The notes beneath the pieces are model-generated. The model saw only the letters and a list, made by a program, of their open reading frames with translations, was not told the origin of the DNA and did no database searches. Shown here in pieces: positions 33,418 to 48,008 of a DNA stretch of 64,000 nt. The number at the start of each line of letters is the position of its first letter. The stretch's first letter is position 1. Made by a program: the position numbers and the translations under genes. The DNA is taken from assembly GCF_015999245.1 (NCBI RefSeq), contig NZ_JAEAMR010000022.1, positions 887,454 through 951,453 on the forward strand, written 5' to 3'. The stretch is from Streptomyces sp. AV19 (GTDB lineage: Bacteria > Actinomycetota > Actinomycetes > Streptomycetales > Streptomycetaceae).

Positions 33418-33774
33418 TCAGAAGCCGCAGAACGGCGGGATGATGTTCTTGTGGGCCACCCAGCCGCGGGTGCCCTTGGCCAGGCCGCCCCTGCTCTTCG
33501 CCTTCAGCTGGACGTAGTCCCAGCTGCCGGACTTCTTCAGGATGCGGATCGGGTCCTTGAAGTACAGCTGGCCCTTGACCGCGCTCTTCGAGCTCGCCTT
33601 GGCGCGCAGCCGGGTGCCGTCGGTGTAGATCGCGGCGTTGTCCGCGTGGCACTCCTTGGCGGCCGCGGTGACGGCCCGCGGGGCCGGCGCGGTGGCGGCC
33701 TGGGCCGGGACGGCGATGGCGGCGGTGCTGCCGATGAGGGCGGCTGTGGTGAGTGCGAGGGATATGCGTCGCAC
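33418..33774 (-). CDS. Secreted SH3-like small protein
   Basis: 118 residues with a signal peptide (RRISLALTTAALIGSTAAIA, cleavage after PAQA) and a mature part resembling a bacterial SH3 domain (IYTDGTRLRAKASSKSAVKG, KSGSWDYVQLKAKS, RGWVAHKNIIP). Two cysteines (KECHADN and terminal PFCGF) could form a disulfide. Such proteins bind cell-wall peptides; the role is unknown. GTG start at 33774 after GGAGG. Confidence 0.8.
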   Translation of the reverse strand: MRRISLALTTAALIGSTAAIAVPAQAATAPAPRAVTAAAKECHADNAAIYTDGTRLRAKASSKSAVKGQLYFKDPIRILKKSGSWDYVQLKAKSRGGLAKGTRGWVAHKNIIPPFCGF

Positions 33775-33860
33775 AGTTCCTCCGTTGATGATGCTTGTGG
33801 TGCGGCGGGTGCCGCGCGAACACCTTAGATGCTGCCCCGGCGCAGGTGGCCCGAAGGCCG

Positions 33861-34652
33861 TCAGACGACATCCCAAGACACATGCGCGTAAAGCCGCTCC
33901 AACTGCCCCAGCAGTTCCGCTTCGGTGGCGAAGCGCACGTCGTCGATCCGGGAAACCGGGGCGATGCCGTTGGAGTTGGAGACGAACGCCGCGTCGAAGC
34001 GGCCCACTTCGCCCAGCGCTACCCGCCGCTGCCGCCACCGCAGGCCCGTCCGTTCCAGTTCCCGCCGGAGCAGCAGCATGGTGATGCCGTCCAGCGCGGG
34101 GGCGTCGGGCCAGACCACGGTGTCGCCGTCCAGGAACCCCACATTGGTGATGGCCCCCTCGGCCACCGCGCCGTCCGGCCCGACCAGCAGCGCCTCGTCG
34201 AACCCTTCGGCGGCCACCCGCCTGAGGTGGTACGCCTGCCCGAACACCCCCACGTGCTTGAGGTGGGCCTGGGGCCGCAGATAGGGGACGCTGCGCAGGC
34301 TCTGCGGAGCGGACGGCTCGGGTACGGGGGGCCGCACCACGACCGTGGTCTCCGGCCCGGCGCCGGGGTCGGGGGCGTAGACGTACACCCGGAGCGAGGC
34401 GTCACGCGTTCCGGCCCCGGCCAGACCCTGCCGGACGCGCTGCCGTACGAGCCCGCCGTCCAGCCCCTCGCCGAACAACTCCCGCGTGGCCGCGTCCAGC
34501 CGGGCCAGATGGAGATCGAGCCCCCGCACCCGGCCGTCCCGGATCTGCATGGCGGTCATGTGTCCGTAGCCGCCCATCAAGGTCGGGAACATCGGGTCGG
34601 TCGCAGCGGCATGGCCGTTGACCTGCACGTAGGGGGTGGAGAGATCAACCAT
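33861..34652 (-). CDS. Aminotransferase class IV (BCAT / ADC-lyase fold)
   Basis: 263 residues of the PLP fold-type IV family. The candidate Schiff-base lysine lies in AHLKHVGVFGQAYHLRRVAA near 150, and EGAITNVGFLDGD near 185 is the phosphate/cofactor loop. The family includes branched-chain aminotransferases and 4-amino-4-deoxychorismate lyase (PabC). Because the polyketide cluster needs p-aminobenzoate but shows no PabC in this window, this gene is a conceivable supplier. It lies 7 kb away among unrelated genes, so that is weak inference. Confidence 0.8.
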   Translation of the reverse strand: MVDLSTPYVQVNGHAAATDPMFPTLMGGYGHMTAMQIRDGRVRGLDLHLARLDAATRELFGEGLDGGLVRQRVRQGLAGAGTRDASLRVYVYAPDPGAGPETTVVVRPPVPEPSAPQSLRSVPYLRPQAHLKHVGVFGQAYHLRRVAAEGFDEALLVGPDGAVAEGAITNVGFLDGDTVVWPDAPALDGITMLLLRRELERTGLRWRQRRVALGEVGRFDAAFVSNSNGIAPVSRIDDVRFATEAELLGQLERLYAHVSWDVV

Positions 34653-34976
34653 GGCGGCCACCCTAATGTGACGCTCGGGCCTCATCACACGCAGGCGTGG
34701 AGGGCCGACACCGCGCCTTTCCGGCCAAAACCCCACAGAGCGCGATAATCAGAAAATTCTTCCCGAAGGCCGCCTCGTGATTCCCTGAGTTCCCGGCCCG
34801 GCTCATTGGTCTGCCGACACCGCGCCGCCGCCGAACCCAGCTGCCACAGAAACTCGATCACGCACCAACCAGGTTGACTCACGCCCGAGTTACCTCCCGC
34901 CCGAAAGCCCTGCCAGCATCGACGTGCAGGCGGTGAACCTCGCCGCCGCCGAGGCGGAAATCCCCAGGAGGCCGCA
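34653..34976. other. Divergent intergenic region
   Basis: 324 bp between the class IV aminotransferase and the small-protein pair. No coding frame; relatively AT-rich blocks around 34740-34760 could hold promoters for both directions, but no clear -10/-35 pair was found. Confidence 0.4.
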
Positions 34977-35255
34977 GTGGCCACTGTCACCCACTTCCAC
35001 TACGAGTTCTCCGACGGCAACGGTTTCGCGCCCGGAACATCCCGGGGGTTCTTCTTCGGCCCCTACGGGTGGAACCAAAGTGCCGTCCTGGTCAATGCGC
35101 ACCCGTTCGACGCCTCCGGATCGGACCGCACCCTGGTCGTGACCGAGGTGCGACGCCGCACCACCCCCGACCAGTTCGTCGAGATCATCGTCCAGAACAC
35201 GGGGCGCGACACCATGTACATCTGGTACGTGGAACTCGGCCTCATCTCGCCTTGA
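34977..35255 (+). CDS. Small hypothetical protein, beta-rich
   Basis: 92 residues, GTG start after AGGAGG. Sequence such as THFHYEFSDGNGFAPGTSRG, WNQSAVLVNAHPFD and MYIWYVELGLISP suggests a single beta-sandwich domain; no family recognised. The next small gene follows within 20 bp. Confidence 0.7.
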   Translation: MATVTHFHYEFSDGNGFAPGTSRGFFFGPYGWNQSAVLVNAHPFDASGSDRTLVVTEVRRRTTPDQFVEIIVQNTGRDTMYIWYVELGLISP

Positions 35256-35272
35256 CGGGAACGGGGAGAGAA

Positions 35273-35479
35273 ATGCGAGCCTTCGTCACCTATGACCGCA
35301 GCGGACGCGTAACGGCCCTGGCTTCGTACGCCGCCGACGCCCCGCCGGTGACCTTCGCACCGGACGCGGGCCAGCGAGGCAAGGACATCGAGTTGCCGGC
35401 GGAGTTCACCGCCACCACCCACGCTACCGAAGAACAGCACTTGGAGGCCTTGGCCTCGCTCCGCATCGACGCCGACTGA
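35273..35479 (+). CDS. Small hypothetical protein
   Basis: 68 residues (MRAFVTYDRSGRVTALASYA, ending LEALASLRIDAD), ATG after GGGGAGAGAA, 17 bp behind the preceding small gene, so the two form an operon. No recognisable domain. Confidence 0.7.
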   Translation: MRAFVTYDRSGRVTALASYAADAPPVTFAPDAGQRGKDIELPAEFTATTHATEEQHLEALASLRIDAD

Positions 35480-35546
35480 CGTCCTGCGGACGCTGGTCCG
35501 GGAGGTCGGTGCGGCCGGGCGGTACCTGGTTCCAGGTGCGCCCGGT

Positions 35547-36116
35547 GTGTGGACTGGCACGATACCGGGGTGCATCGCGGTGGTCCTCCGGCTCCGTCGG
35601 CTGCGGCCCGCTCCGGCGGCCGGGCACCTGCCGGTGGTCCACGGCGACCTCAAGCCGGACCATGTCGTCTTCCCCGACCGTGCCGACGGGCGGCCGGTCT
35701 TCCTCGACCCGGGCCTGGGCCGAGGACGGCTCCAGACCGACCCGGCCAAGCTGATCTCCCGGACCGTGCTCGGCCTGATCGCCTCCTCCCCGGACCTGGT
35801 GACGGCCCGGACGACGGCGACCGGGATCGAGGAGTTCACCGACGTCCTCACGGCCGACCTCGCCCCGGACGAGCGGGCCGAGTGGCTGCGGTACTTGATG
35901 GTGCTCTGGCTGATGGACACCACCAACATCCTCAGCACCTACCTGACCTGCCCACCTGACCTGCCTCTGCCCGAGCACGCGGGAAGGCTCACCGCCCGGG
36001 CGGAGACGGTGTGCGGCCTGTTGGAGATCACAACCGCCGGACTGATCGCCGGGGCGGACCCGCAGGCTGCGTGGCGGATCGCGCTGGCAGACGTCGTGAA
36101 GGCGGCGAACCGGTGA
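35547..36116 (+). CDS. Aminoglycoside phosphotransferase-like kinase, N-terminally truncated
   Basis: 189 residues containing only the C-lobe of an APH/choline-kinase fold: the catalytic loop VVHGDLKPDHVVF (HGDxxxxx, with His replacing the usual Asn) and a DFG-equivalent VFLDPGLGRGR. The N-lobe with the ATP-binding lysine is missing, so it may be a remnant, or its upstream part may be in another frame at 35485-35550. The stop overlaps the next gene's GTG (GTGA), implying translational coupling with the LDH-HprK fusion. Confidence 0.6.
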   Translation: MWTGTIPGCIAVVLRLRRLRPAPAAGHLPVVHGDLKPDHVVFPDRADGRPVFLDPGLGRGRLQTDPAKLISRTVLGLIASSPDLVTARTTATGIEEFTDVLTADLAPDERAEWLRYLMVLWLMDTTNILSTYLTCPPDLPLPEHAGRLTARAETVCGLLEITTAGLIAGADPQAAWRIALADVVKAANR

Positions 36117-38152
36117 CGGCGGTGAAGACCGGTGCGATCGGGGTGATCGGCGCCGGGGCCGTCGGCCAGAGCGTGGCCATGCTGCTGGCGGCCGGAGGCT
36201 GGTGCGAATCCGTTCATGTCGTCTCCCGCAGCGGCATCTCGGCCCGGGCCCTGGTGACCGATCTGGAGGACATGTGCCAGGTCATCGGTTCCCCCGTCCG
36301 AACGGTCCACGCCGCCGACCCGGGTCGGCTGGTGTCCTGCGCAGCGGTGGTGGTCTGCCCCCGGGCCGAATTCGTCAACACCCACCGCACCAACGTGCGG
36401 ATGGCCGGGCTGAAGGCGAACGCCCCTGTCATCGCCGCCCTGGCGGCCGCGCTGGCCCATTTCCAAGGGCTGGTGGTCATGGTGACCAACCCTGTGGACA
36501 TCATGACCCGTCTGTTCGCCGAAGTCTCCGGCTGCCCTCGCGTCTACGGGGTCGGCTCGAACACCGACACCGCCCGTTACCGCCTCGCCCTCGCTCATCT
36601 GCTCGACGTGCCCGCCGAGGTCGTGGAAGGGCATGTGATCGGCGAGCACGGCGACCAGGCGGTGGTGTGCGCATCGGCCACCCGCGTGAACGGCCGCCCG
36701 GTCGCTGTGCCGGTCGAACGGGTTCGTCGCGAGCTGGCGGACCGCCCGGCCCGGATCAACTCAGGGCTCGGCCGCACCCGCTGCGGCCCCGCCGGCGCTG
36801 TCGTCGCTGCCCTCCGCGCCGGCCTCGGCCTGCACGACGCGGTGGTGGAACTGTCCGTCGACCACACGGGCCGGTGGATGGGAATCCCCTTGCGTTTCAC
36901 CGCCGGAACCCCAACCGTGTGCCTCCCCCGGCTCGATGCCGGCGAGACCCGCCAACTGGTGGCCGCGGACGTCAAACTCCGCGACGCCTACGATCCGCTG
37001 GCCCGCCTGCACGTCCCCGCACGCCCCTCGCGGAAGGAGAAGACCCCAGTGACCAGGACCGCTACCCGCATCGCCACAGCCGTCCAGACCGTGACCGTCA
37101 CCAGCAACACGCCGGTGGTCACCGAATGGGCCCGCCGGTACTTCGGCCCTTGGTGGAACGCCACCAGCGTTACTCCGGACGCTGACTCACAAGTGATCGC
37201 GGACGTCAGTCCCGGCCACGTCACCGAGATCGCCCGGCGCGTAGCCGACCACCCGCACTGCGAGACCGTCTACGCGAACTCGGGCATGCTCTTCCAGCGG
37301 GACGACGACGGCACCATCCTGGCCTCCCAGCCCGACGACAAGCTCGCCTACCGGGCCAGGCCCGGCGACCCCCTGCACATCTACGGCTGCGACGACGTCC
37401 CCGTCGCCCTGGCCGCCGCCCGCCTCACCCGCGAGGTCCTCCGCGGCCGACTGGCGGCTGACGGCTGGTCGATCCTGCACGCCTCTGCCGTCGTCCGCGA
37501 CGGGCAGGCCGTGCTGACCCTGGGCGACAAGGGTGCCGGAAAGACCACCGTGGGGCTCCTGCTGGCCCGGGCCGGCTGGCAGTTGCTGGCCAACGACCGT
37601 GTCTTCATCCGCCGCGAGGACAACCGGCTGCGGGTCCTGCCCTGGCCCTCCGCCGCTGCCATCGGCCTCGGCCTCCTCGCCGCCCTCGGCTGGTACGACC
37701 AGGTCCGCGACCGCGTGGAGCGCGGCGAACAACTCCACCCCACCCAGCACCAGAAGGTCACCGACGCCCTCCTCTCCGGCAGCCGTACACCCCGGTGGAA
37801 GACCTCCGGCAAGGAACTCAAGCCCCAGTTCTTCCCCGACCAGCTCCACACCTGGCTCGGCCTGCCTCTGGCCACCGAAGGACACGCCGCCCGCGTTCTC
37901 TTTCCCCGGATCACTCCTGGCGCCGAACCCGCTGTCCTCGACGACGACCGCAGCGCGCAGGCCGGCGACTTCTTCACCGCGAGCACCGAAGACCGCTATC
38001 CCGACGTCTTCGGCCTCCTGCCCGCCGGCCTCCCCGGCACCGAACCCCTGCTCGCGCTCCTCGACGAACTGCCCCGCCACAGCCTGTCCCTCGGGCATGA
38101 CGTGAACGCGAACACTGCCCTGTTGACCCATATCGCCAGCACGACCATGTGA
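36113..38152 (+). CDS. Lactate/malate dehydrogenase fused to HPr-kinase-like domain
   Basis: 679 residues in one open frame. Residues 1-305 are an LDH/MDH: Rossmann IGVIGAGAVGQSVA, VTNPVDIMTRLF, GVGSNTDTARYR and the catalytic-His loop VIGEHGDQ. Residues ~330-679 resemble HprK-related kinases: P-loop TLGDKGAGKTTVGLLL near 470 and LLANDRVFIRRED. A strong GGAAGGAG followed by GTG at 37049 sits in frame at the junction, so the kinase half (367 aa) may also be made alone. The start at 36113 overlaps the APH-like stop. No PqqD or RiPP precursor is evident nearby. Confidence 0.8.
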   Translation: MTAVKTGAIGVIGAGAVGQSVAMLLAAGGWCESVHVVSRSGISARALVTDLEDMCQVIGSPVRTVHAADPGRLVSCAAVVVCPRAEFVNTHRTNVRMAGLKANAPVIAALAAALAHFQGLVVMVTNPVDIMTRLFAEVSGCPRVYGVGSNTDTARYRLALAHLLDVPAEVVEGHVIGEHGDQAVVCASATRVNGRPVAVPVERVRRELADRPARINSGLGRTRCGPAGAVVAALRAGLGLHDAVVELSVDHTGRWMGIPLRFTAGTPTVCLPRLDAGETRQLVAADVKLRDAYDPLARLHVPARPSRKEKTPVTRTATRIATAVQTVTVTSNTPVVTEWARRYFGPWWNATSVTPDADSQVIADVSPGHVTEIARRVADHPHCETVYANSGMLFQRDDDGTILASQPDDKLAYRARPGDPLHIYGCDDVPVALAAARLTREVLRGRLAADGWSILHASAVVRDGQAVLTLGDKGAGKTTVGLLLARAGWQLLANDRVFIRREDNRLRVLPWPSAAAIGLGLLAALGWYDQVRDRVERGEQLHPTQHQKVTDALLSGSRTPRWKTSGKELKPQFFPDQLHTWLGLPLATEGHAARVLFPRITPGAEPAVLDDDRSAQAGDFFTASTEDRYPDVFGLLPAGLPGTEPLLALLDELPRHSLSLGHDVNANTALLTHIASTTM

Positions 38153-38388
38153 ACGGGTTCCCGGCACGAGGGCCGGACGAACTGTCCGGCCCTCGCCGTG
38201 TACCAGCCCAGCTCCGAGTCCCGGCCGGCCCACCTGGCACCGCGTGACCGAACGAGACCTCATCACCAACTGACCGAAGGACCAATGGAACGAGCGCAGT
38301 TCGTGGCTGAAGACATCGTTCCCCCGGCGCAGTCAGCACGCCTACGATCACCCGTCACGAACATCCGAATGATCGAAAGGGCAGGGCG

Positions 38389-38859
38389 ATGGCGCAGCGG
38401 TTGACCCAGCAAGAGTTTGAAGTTTTGGTCTCCTATCATGGCTTCGGAATGCAAGAATCCGACGAGTCCTTCGTGTCCGTCGAATACCCCGACGACACCG
38501 AGTTCGGTGTCTTCCTCCAGACGTTCCAAGGCCGACTGGACCTCTCCAGTGCCGCGCACACCCACATCGCGCCTCTAACGGTCGAAGTGTGGGACGGTAC
38601 CCCGGAGCCGAATACGAGCCAAAACTGGGAAGAGACCGAGGAAGCCACACTGCACACGACAAGCGGCGAGTTGGCCGTCTGGGACGGCACAGGACGCGCT
38701 GATGCCGACGTCATCCGCCTCGGAGGCAGCGGAGGCACCTGGCAGGTCCGGGCGATGTCATCGGGGCGCCGGGAAGCGGAACGTGTCGAGTACGAGACGG
38801 GCGACTCCGTGAGCGGCATCGAGAAGTACCTGGTGCAGTTCTGGCCGGCAGCCCTCTGA
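38389..38859 (+). CDS. Hypothetical protein (paralogue of the 12.7-kb remnant)
   Basis: 156 residues, cytoplasmic, acidic, beta-rich: VSYHGFGMQESDESFVSVEY, FGVFLQTFQGRLDLSSAA, then an Ig-like C-terminal half (ATLHTTSGELAVWDGTGRAD) ending VQFWPA. No family recognised. A truncated relative lies at 12.6-12.8 kb next to a broken SMI1 gene, suggesting an accessory family that duplicates and decays, as immunity-type genes do. Confidence 0.65.
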   Translation: MAQRLTQQEFEVLVSYHGFGMQESDESFVSVEYPDDTEFGVFLQTFQGRLDLSSAAHTHIAPLTVEVWDGTPEPNTSQNWEETEEATLHTTSGELAVWDGTGRADADVIRLGGSGGTWQVRAMSSGRREAERVEYETGDSVSGIEKYLVQFWPAAL

Positions 38860-38867
38860 CGAAAGCA

Positions 38868-38892
38868 AGGGGCGGCCTTGACGACCGCCCCT
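38868..38892. terminator. Bidirectional terminator
   Basis: Stem AGGGGCGG / CCGCCCCT with a 9-nt loop between the convergent 38.4-kb gene and the nuclease-like gene. Confidence 0.75.
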
Positions 38893-40350
38893 CATCGCTG
38901 ATCGATCTTGACTATGAAGGCGTCGTCATTGCCTTCGAGGATGCGGTACTTGGCGAAGAAGCTGAGCAGGAGCGCACCTCCCGCACCATTCTCTTTCTTG
39001 ATGACCGGCTGCACCGAGAAGTTGTTCACGGGAGTGTTTCGGTCGTAGTCATGCTGCGCAGAACCTTCATAGGTGGCAGCAAAAGGGAACTCATCGCAGT
39101 CGTACTTGTTCCCTTGGCTGTAGTTTTTCCCGAAGTACTTGCGGCAGTTCTTCCTGGCGGCCTCTCTGTTGTCGTCGTTCCTCTTCCTGTCGAGGTTCCG
39201 GTGCAGCGGCTTCCGGAGGTCTTTGCCCGGGACGTCCTTCTTGGCGTTGGGCGGCTGTGTTCCCTTGGGGTTGGTGAATGCCTTCTTGATGTGGGCAGCG
39301 GCCCCCTTCTCAGGCGCCCTCGGGCTCGTGCTGTAGTGCAAGGTCGAGATGTAGGAGAAGCTCGCCGCACCGCGCCGCGCGGGCTTCCCGCCTCCGGTGG
39401 AGTTCTTCAGGGTTCTTGGCCGCGTCCCACTTGGGTGCGAGCAGAGGGAACTGAGATGTGCCGCCTCCGGTATAGGGCTTCGGGAGTTCCACCTTGACCG
39501 TCGGCGCATAAACCGCTTGCACCAGGTCCGCCGGCCCGGAGCCATGCCCGGCGTCAACATACGCGGTGTGGAGGAAGTGCGCCGGCTTCATTCGCCGCAG
39601 GTCGTCGAAGGACCGCCCGCGCGGCATGTTGCCGCCGTTCTTGACCTTGGCACTCGCGGGCCAGATCTTCTTGATCTGGTAGTTGATCCTGAACATTTGC
39701 CCGGAAGTCGGCGGGGTCTTGGTCACCGCGAAATCGGTGACGTCGTAGTCGAACCGGATCTCCCGGTCGGTGTCCTTCGCCACCGAGCCGCGGATGTAGA
39801 ACTTCAGGAAGCTGCTGCCGACCAGTTTCTTGTTCTTCCAGTAGGTGACTCCGATGCCCTTGCCGGTGCAGGCGGCAAATCGGGACTTGACGTAGAAGGG
39901 TGCACCCCCCTTCAGGTTGTCCTGGCACTCCTTCAGCGACATGGAACGGGGTGGGTCCGGGTAGTCGATCTTCTTTGCCGCAGCGGCCTTTGCCGCTGGC
40001 ACGGTGAAGGCCGGCGCAGCCGACGGCTCCTTGGCCTTGGGCGCGTACCGCGCGGCAGGACCCACGGTCTCTTGTGCAGTTACGGCGCCTGCGGCGGCTC
40101 GCGCCGCTGCCTCCAGCCGCGCAGTGCCCGATCCGTCCCGCAGTTCGCCGAACGATGGGGCCGGCGTGTCAATGGGTACGACGTAGGTCTCGGCCCGCAG
40201 TTCGTCGTTGTTCGGGTCGGCGGCAGTGGCCGCCGAGGACGGGATCAGCAGGGCCATCGCTGTGGCGGCGGCCACTGCGCCGGTTATTCGTCTCGCCGGG
40301 CTTGCGAATTTCAAGGTACTCCCTGAGCGTCTCACCGGTGAGTCATGCAC
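38892..40350 (-). pseudogene. Secreted NucA/NucB-like deoxyribonuclease, frameshifted
   Basis: Signal peptide and Ala-rich secretion region (RRITGAVAAATAMALLIPSS), an N-terminal half with a Cys pair (LKECQDNLKG, FAACTGKGIG), then a C-terminal domain ending in CRKYFGKNY, YDCDEFPFAATYEGSA and FFAKYRILEGND. CDEFPFA...EG is the active-site signature of NucA/NucB DNases. The two halves are in different frames: the first frame runs on to a stop at 39310, and the domain resumes in the other frame from about 39405 (KNSTGGGKPARR). One extra base near 39410 explains it. It is either a pseudogene or a sequencing error. Confidence 0.7.
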
Positions 40351-40565
40351 TCACCGGCCGCCCATGACACTGGAGAGAACACTTGTGGCGCACGCACTTC
40401 CAGCCCCGGATGGCCGGATGTTGTCGAGGAACGGCGCGTAATGGATCGATTGTTCATCGCGCTGGACGTGCCAGGGTTCCCCCGGGTCGTTCCCGTACAG
40501 TTGGGATAGCTCCGATGGACGGTCCCGCCAACGCCCCATGCGCTACGCGCAGTCAGAGCAGAGCA

Positions 40566-40591
40566 GTGCGGCCCGGAACCCCGGGCCGCAC
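40566..40591. terminator. Terminator at the 3' end of the polyketide operon
   Basis: Perfect 11-bp stem GTGCGGCCCGG / CCGGGCCGCAC with an AACC loop, 20 bp after the methyltransferase stop. Confidence 0.85.
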
Positions 40592-40610
40592 CCCGCTCCT
40601 CACCCCCGAT

Positions 40611-41303
40611 TCAGCCCACCGTCCAAGCCCGCCAGATGCCCACGCAACCCCGCGACGTCAGCTGGAAGCGGTCGAAGTACTGGGCGAGTTGGTCGCGGAG
40701 GTCGTCGTAGTTGTCCTCCTGGTTGTGGAAGGCGCCCTGCTTGTTGAGCCAGTTCATCGTCCAGCGGCCTCGGGTGCTGACGGGGATGCCTGAGGAGAGG
40801 ACGGTGGCGCCGAAGACGACGCCGCCGGGGCGGACCACGGACGCGGCGTGCTTGAGGGCGATGCCCTTCTCCTTGATGCTGCCGGGGACGCAGTGCAGCA
40901 GGTAGCTCATGCCGACCGAGTCATAGGTGCGCTCGGGGAGGGGCAGGGGCTCCAGGACGTTCGCGCGGAGCGTGGTCACGTCGTAGCGGCGGAGGCGGTG
41001 GGCCGTGTGGGCCAGGGAGTTGGGGTTGAGGTCGACCAGCGTGATCTTCGGGTCGGCCACGGGGAACGTGGCGTGGTCGAGGAGGTAGCCGGTGCCGACG
41101 CCGATCTCCACGTGGTTGGCCCCGAGGCACGTGTCGTACATCTGCCGGGAGACGGCCGGCGGGCAGTGCCAGGCCAGCGGCGCGGTGCCCCGGAAGACCG
41201 CGAGGTCGTAGAGGTTGAGGAACGACTTCGTGTAGCCGGACTGCCCTTCGATGACGGCTTGGTCGAGGAGCTGGTCGGTGCTGGTGTCAGTGGTGGTGGT
41301 CAT
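40611..41303 (-). CDS. aurI: SAM-dependent O-methyltransferase (pyrone methylation, AurI-like)
   Basis: 230 residues, class I methyltransferase fold with SAM motif HVEIGVGTGYLLDHA near 72 and ITLVDLNPNSLAH near 96. Start chosen at ATG 41303 (MTTTTDTSTDQLL) with AGGAA seven bases upstream; the longer frame would overlap the PKS gene. Last gene of the cluster, 40 bp after the thioesterase-ending PKS. In the aureothin and neoaureothin pathways the AurI/NorI enzyme methylates the gamma-pyrone oxygen; position and size here fit that role. Confidence 0.85.
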   Translation of the reverse strand: MTTTTDTSTDQLLDQAVIEGQSGYTKSFLNLYDLAVFRGTAPLAWHCPPAVSRQMYDTCLGANHVEIGVGTGYLLDHATFPVADPKITLVDLNPNSLAHTAHRLRRYDVTTLRANVLEPLPLPERTYDSVGMSYLLHCVPGSIKEKGIALKHAASVVRPGGVVFGATVLSSGIPVSTRGRWTMNWLNKQGAFHNQEDNYDDLRDQLAQYFDRFQLTSRGCVGIWRAWTVG

Positions 41304-41343
41304 CTTGTTCCTGTCGTGTCGGGACATCGTGTCCGTCGTGTCC

Positions 41344-47946
<6,603 letters not shown>

Positions 47947-48008
47947 TTCAGAAACCACCTCGTGTCGAAGTCATCGTCGTCCCCTCGCATCCGGGATGCG
48001 ACACGGGG

